DNA of 64,000 nucleotides, taken from the NCBI GenBank assembly GCA_031431475.1, contig JANPDL010000014.1, forward strand, positions 61,080-125,079. Direction: 5' to 3'. Below are positions 60,676 through 64,000 of the stretch, one piece after another (position 1 is the stretch's first letter; every line of letters begins with the position of its first letter). Position numbers and translations under genes: made by a program. The notes beneath the pieces are model-generated. The model made no database searches. It was given only the letters and a program-made list of their open reading frames with translations, and was not told the origin of the DNA. The DNA is from JADCCX01 sp031431475 (lineage in GTDB: Bacteria > Pseudomonadota > Alphaproteobacteria > Rhizobiales > Beijerinckiaceae).

Positions 60676-62154
60676 ATGAAAACACAGATTGCATTTCCTG
60701 ATACGCCAGCGGCTGAGCCGCAATTTTTCAACCGTGCAGAAGAAGCTGTCGCCCGATTGGCGGAACTCTATAATGCCTCCGTCGAACACCTGACCGAAGG
60801 CTTCAAGCGGTTCATCAAAGGCGAAAAGCCCTTAAGCCGTGTCCGCGCCACCTACCCTTATGTTGCCGTCACGATCCCCAACTATCCCGCCATTGATGCG
60901 CGGCTGTCCTATGGCTTTCTCGGCCAGCCCGGGCGCTATTCCACCACCATCACTCGCCCCGATATCTTCAAGACCTACCTGACGCAGCAGCTCGGCCTTA
61001 TCCTGAGCAACCACAAGGTAGAGCTTGAGGTGGGATATTCCGACATCCCCATCCCGATCCATTTCGCCTTTCCGGTCGGCGCGCACGTGGACGGGGCTGT
61101 GGCCAGTGATTTCGACCTCTGGCTAAAGGATATCTTCGATGTGCCGGACCTGACCGTGGTGGATGACGCCATCGTCAATTCTACGCCCCGCTTGGCCAGC
61201 GCAGAGGAGCCACTGGCCTATTTCACCGCGCCGCGCACGGATTACTCGCTGCAAAGGCTGGCCCATTACACCGGCACGCAGCCCGAGCATTTCCAGAATT
61301 TCGTGCTCTTCACGAATTACCAGTTCTACATCGATGCCTTCATCCAGCACGCCAAGAAGCTGATGGCGGACAAGGCGCCGGGCTATGACGCGTTTGTCGA
61401 ACCCGGCAACGTGATCACGCAATCCGGCCAGTTGCAGGGCACCGGCACGCCGCCGCCGCGCTTGCCGCAGATGTCGGCCTATCACCTGAAAGCGCCGGGC
61501 CATGCGGGCATCACCATGGTGAACATCGGTGTCGGCCCGTCCAACGCCAAGACCGCCACGGATCATATCGCCGTGCTGCGACCGCATGCGTGGGTGATGC
61601 TGGGCCATTGTGCCGGTCTGCGCGGCTCGCAACGTCTGGGCGATTATGTGCTGGCCCATGCCTATGTGCGCGAGGACCACGTGCTGGACGCAGATCTTCC
61701 GGTCTGGGTGCCGATTCCCGCTCTGGCCGAAGTGCAGGTGGCGCTGGAGGAGGCCGTCGCGGATGTCACAGGCCTGCCAGGCTACGAAGTGAAGACGGTG
61801 ATGCGCACCGGCACTATCGTCACCATTGACAACCGCAACTGGGAATTGCGCGATCAGGCGGAACTGGTGGAGAAGTTCTCGCAGTCCCGCGCCATCGCGC
61901 TCGATATGGAAAGCGCCACCATCGCCGCCAACGGCTACCGCTTCCGGGTGCCATACGGCACCTTGCTGTGCGTCTCGGACAAGCCATTACACGGTGAACT
62001 GAAGTTGCCGGGCATGGCCTCGGCCTTCTACCAGAAGCAGGTGAACCAGCATCTGGCCATCGGGTTGAGGACGCTGGAGAAACTGCGCGCGCTGAAGCCC
62101 GCACAGCTTCATTCGCGTAAGTTGCGGAGTTTTAGTGAAGTGGCGTTTCAGTAG
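60676..62154 (+). CDS. amn: AMP nucleosidase
   Basis: AMP nucleosidase hydrolyses AMP to adenine and ribose 5-phosphate and buffers the adenylate pool. The product is about 492 aa. The N-terminal regulatory domain (residues about 5-180) starts DTPAAEPQFFNRAEEAVARLAELYNASVEHLTEGFKRFIKGE. The C-terminal PNP/UDP-phosphorylase-like catalytic domain includes MVNIGVGPSNAKTATDHIAVLRPHAWVMLGHCAGLRGSQRLGDYVLAHAYVREDHVLDADLPVWVPIPALAEVQVAL and IALDMESATIAANGYRFRVPYGTLLCVSDKPLHGELKLPGMASAFY. The ATG at 60676 is preferred; GTG 60661 is also open. It overlaps the convergent permease gene by 7 nt. Confidence 0.95.
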   Translation: MKTQIAFPDTPAAEPQFFNRAEEAVARLAELYNASVEHLTEGFKRFIKGEKPLSRVRATYPYVAVTIPNYPAIDARLSYGFLGQPGRYSTTITRPDIFKTYLTQQLGLILSNHKVELEVGYSDIPIPIHFAFPVGAHVDGAVASDFDLWLKDIFDVPDLTVVDDAIVNSTPRLASAEEPLAYFTAPRTDYSLQRLAHYTGTQPEHFQNFVLFTNYQFYIDAFIQHAKKLMADKAPGYDAFVEPGNVITQSGQLQGTGTPPPRLPQMSAYHLKAPGHAGITMVNIGVGPSNAKTATDHIAVLRPHAWVMLGHCAGLRGSQRLGDYVLAHAYVREDHVLDADLPVWVPIPALAEVQVALEEAVADVTGLPGYEVKTVMRTGTIVTIDNRNWELRDQAELVEKFSQSRAIALDMESATIAANGYRFRVPYGTLLCVSDKPLHGELKLPGMASAFYQKQVNQHLAIGLRTLEKLRALKPAQLHSRKLRSFSEVAFQ

Positions 62155-62846
62155 GGCTTCTCTCGATCCAGCGAGAACGCCATCGCACTGACGAGCAGGC
62201 TGATCCCGATCAGGATCATGCCCAGCGCCAATGCCAGTGGCAAATCCCCCTTGCTGGTTTCCAGTGCGATAGTCGTGGTCATGGTGCGGGTGTAGCCCCG
62301 GATATTGCCGCCGACCATCATGATCGCGCCGACCTCCGCGATGGCGCGCCCGAACGCGGCGAGAAAGACCGTGATGAGGCTGATCCGCGCCATGTTCAGC
62401 AGAGTCTGGATCGCACGCAATGTGCTGGCCCCGTCAATTGTAAGATCGTCGCCATGGTCTTTCCACAGCGGTGCCACGGCCCGATGGGTGAGCGCGATGA
62501 CGATGGGGAGCGCCAGAACGGCCTGTGCCAGAATCATTCCGGCAGGCGTGAACAGCAGGCCAAGCGAGCCCAGCGGGCCACTGCGCGAGATCAGCAGATA
62601 GACCACAAGGCCCACCACCACTGGCGGAAGCCCGAGCAGGGCGTTGACGATCACCAGAACGATCTTGCGGCCCCGGAATGCGCTGACCGCGAGCAACGCT
62701 CCCGATGGCGTCCCGATGGCGAAGGCGAGAATGCTGGCGGAGCCGCTGACAACGAGGGACAGCCGCACGATCTCGATCAGCTCGGCATCGGCAGACACCA
62801 CGAGCTGAAAGGCAAGCGCCAGCGCTGTCCACAGATCAGGGATCAC
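62148..62846 (-). CDS. ABC transporter permease, tungstate/molybdate TupB type
   Basis: The five-helix permease is about 232 aa. It has the usual permease EAA-type loop in GASTLRAIQTLLNMARISLITVFLAAFGRAIAEVGAIMMVGGNIRGYTRTMTTTIALETSKGDLPLALALGMILIGISLLVSAMAFSL. This is the TupB pattern, including AEVGAIMMVGGNI, while the N-terminal helices read LSLVVSGSASILAFAIGTPSGALLAV. The TupA receptor and TupC ATPase are not nearby in this window. A GTG start at 62846 is preferred because it follows GGAGG by 10 nt; a TTG at 62867 is also open. The 3' end overlaps amn. Confidence 0.85.
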   Translation of the reverse strand: MIPDLWTALALAFQLVVSADAELIEIVRLSLVVSGSASILAFAIGTPSGALLAVSAFRGRKIVLVIVNALLGLPPVVVGLVVYLLISRSGPLGSLGLLFTPAGMILAQAVLALPIVIALTHRAVAPLWKDHGDDLTIDGASTLRAIQTLLNMARISLITVFLAAFGRAIAEVGAIMMVGGNIRGYTRTMTTTIALETSKGDLPLALALGMILIGISLLVSAMAFSLDREKPY

Positions 62847-62964
62847 CGGCTTTCGGCCTCCCGGCAAACAGTCAGGTAACGGCCCATGGCAAAACTCCTT
62901 CGGCAGGGTTTTGCTGTAAGGCGCGGATCAAATCAAGACATTGAATGGAAAGAGTTTTTTGCGC

Positions 62965-62991
62965 GGCGACATAGCTTCAGGCTATATCGCC
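62965..62991. promoter_or_regulatory. Imperfect inverted repeat, candidate operator
   Basis: Eleven-base arms GGCGACATAGC and GCTATATCGCC pair with one mismatch around a TTCAG loop, in the 258-nt region between the tungstate-type permease and nadE genes. It could be the binding site of a ModE- or TupR-like regulator, or an RNA hairpin. The assignment is a guess from position. Confidence 0.45.
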
Positions 62992-63104
62992 ATGCCACAC
63001 TCAGCGGTATTTCTGATGCTGCCGCACGAGACCCGACAATTCCAGCAGAGCAGCCATCCGGTTCCACCCTTCCCAACCGGCATGCCCGGCGTTACATCTC
63101 AGGC

Positions 63105-64000
63105 ATGACAGACACGCTCAAGATCGCCATCGCACAGCTCAACCCCGTTGTGGGTGACATTGCGGGCAATGCCGCCAAAGCCCGCGCCGCTCGCGCCGAG
63201 GCCATCACGATGGGCGCGGATATTCTCGTGCTCACAGAGTGCTTCATCTCGGCCTATCCGCCGGATGACATGATCCTCAAACCGGCCTTCCTCGATGCCT
63301 GTCGCGCGGCCATCGATGAACTGGCGCGGGAAACCGCAAGCGGCGGCCCGGCCATCATCATCGGCACCCCGTGGATGATCGGCAAGCGCCAGCCGGGCGA
63401 GCGCGATGCGCAGAAGGACGGATTCGAGGTCTACAACGCGGTCTGCGTTCTTCAGCATGGCAAGATCGCTGCCGTGCGCTTCAAGAACGACCTGCCGAAC
63501 TATGGCGTCTTTGATGAAAAGCGCGTGTTCGATGCGGGTCCCCTGCCGGGCTCGGTTTCTATCAACGGCGTGCGCATCGGCATCCCGATCTGCGAGGATA
63601 TTTGGGGGCCGGATGTGGTGGAGTGTCTGGCAGAAACGGGTGCTGAAATCCTCATCGTGCCGAACGGATCGCCCTACAGGCGCGGGCGGCTTGAGGAACG
63701 GCTCAACACCATTGTCGCCCGCGTCACCGAAAGCCGCTTGCCGCTGATCTATGTCAATCAGGTCGGCGGGCAGGACGAGCTTGTCTTTGATGGCGGCTCC
63801 ATGGGCCTGAACGCGGATCGCAGCCTCGCTTTCCAACTGCCTGCCTTCGTCGAGAGCATCGCGCTCACCACATGGACCCGCGAGAAGGGCAGCTGGGTCT
63901 GCAGGGCTGGTCCGATCACGCCGGTCGAAGATGGCGAAGAAGCGGATTACGAGGCTTGCGTGCTGGGCCTGCGCGACTATGTCGACAAGAACCGCTTTCC
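63105..64000 (+). CDS. nadE: Glutamine-dependent NAD+ synthase, N-terminal part (cut by window edge)
   Basis: NadE makes NAD+ from nicotinic acid adenine dinucleotide, using glutamine hydrolysed by an N-terminal nitrilase-type domain. About 298 residues are visible of a protein usually near 560 aa. The nitrilase triad is visible: Glu in LVLTECFISAYPPDDM, Lys in FKNDLPNYGVFDEKRVF and Cys in IGIPICEDIWGPD. NGSPYRRGRLEERLNTIVARVTESRLPLIYVNQVGGQDELVFDGGS, typical of the family, follows. The synthetase half with its SGG P-loop would lie beyond 64000. The start is ATG 63105. Confidence 0.95.
   Translation, partial: MTDTLKIAIAQLNPVVGDIAGNAAKARAARAEAITMGADILVLTECFISAYPPDDMILKPAFLDACRAAIDELARETASGGPAIIIGTPWMIGKRQPGERDAQKDGFEVYNAVCVLQHGKIAAVRFKNDLPNYGVFDEKRVFDAGPLPGSVSINGVRIGIPICEDIWGPDVVECLAETGAEILIVPNGSPYRRGRLEERLNTIVARVTESRLPLIYVNQVGGQDELVFDGGSMGLNADRSLAFQLPAFVESIALTTWTREKGSWVCRAGPITPVEDGEEADYEACVLGLRDYVDKNRF

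Overview
The window is a 64 kb piece of a high-GC alphaproteobacterial chromosome. The best fit is Hyphomicrobiales (Rhizobiales), at moderate confidence. The reasons are the divergent gpsA-tsaD / hemC-hemD-mitofilin-hemY block, the rsfS-rlmH-envC-ctpA operon, an N-terminally extended RibA, and above all a ferritin-VIT protein of the MbfA type with an Irr-type iron control (ICE) box just upstream of its start. I cannot name a genus. No rRNA, tRNA, CRISPR array, phage or IS transposase was recognised. Most of the window is housekeeping sequence with four short accessory stretches.

Layout. 0-8.5 kb: an AT-richer orphan gene, gpsA and tsaD, then divergently hemC-hemD-mitofilin-like-hemY, a polyprenyl diphosphate synthase and rpmF. 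8.5-17.6 kb: a small conserved protein, an EAL protein with a degenerate GGDEF domain, a Bax-inhibitor-1 protein, the YbbP/YbbA ABC pair divergent from a TesA-like esterase, an aldo/keto reductase, and a GST gene whose first codons are out of frame with the rest. 17.9-22.9 kb: rsfS, rlmH, envC, ctpA, then ribA. 22.9-30.2 kb: a hypothetical gene coupled to a beta-hydroxyacid dehydrogenase, an FAD monooxygenase with a DUF2783 partner, and a five-gene operon (GbsR-type regulator, DUF4166, DCC thiol oxidoreductase, saccharopine dehydrogenase-DUF4166 fusion, membrane protein). That operon starts from an apparently leaderless promoter with a perfect 20-bp palindrome over the start codon.

30.3-37 kb: rpmI-rplT, a DUF2189 membrane protein, a chemotaxis receptor, and pnp-rpsO. 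37-39.6 kb: an AT-rich pair encoding a DUF5343 protein and a HEPN protein with an intact R-x4-H motif, an inverted pair of palindromic repeat units, a ParDE toxin-antitoxin and a small secreted protein. This island lies on the 5' side of rpsO, where truB usually is. 39.7-46.8 kb: an NTF2-like protein, a TRAP transporter, a cyclopropane-synthase-like methyltransferase coupled to an EEP hydrolase, and an orphan TctC/Bug receptor. 47-50.3 kb: a possible 33-residue membrane peptide, two very GC-rich hypothetical genes, a third copy of the palindromic repeat, and a trypsin-fold peptidase. 50.4-55.3 kb: acs, a second type of intergenic repeat, an alpha/beta hydrolase, a glycosyltransferase, and infC with a probable ATT start codon. 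55.4-64 kb: a phospholipase-D-like protein, an MBL-fold hydrolase, nhaA, mbfA, amn, an orphan tungstate-type permease, and the 5' part of nadE, cut by the window edge.

The most promising undescribed elements are the DUF5343-HEPN pair and the GbsR-DUF4166-DCC operon. The most solid sequence-level observations are the GST frameshift, the ATT start of infC, the ICE box before mbfA, and the three-copy repeat. No database search was possible. Family names come from motif recognition.
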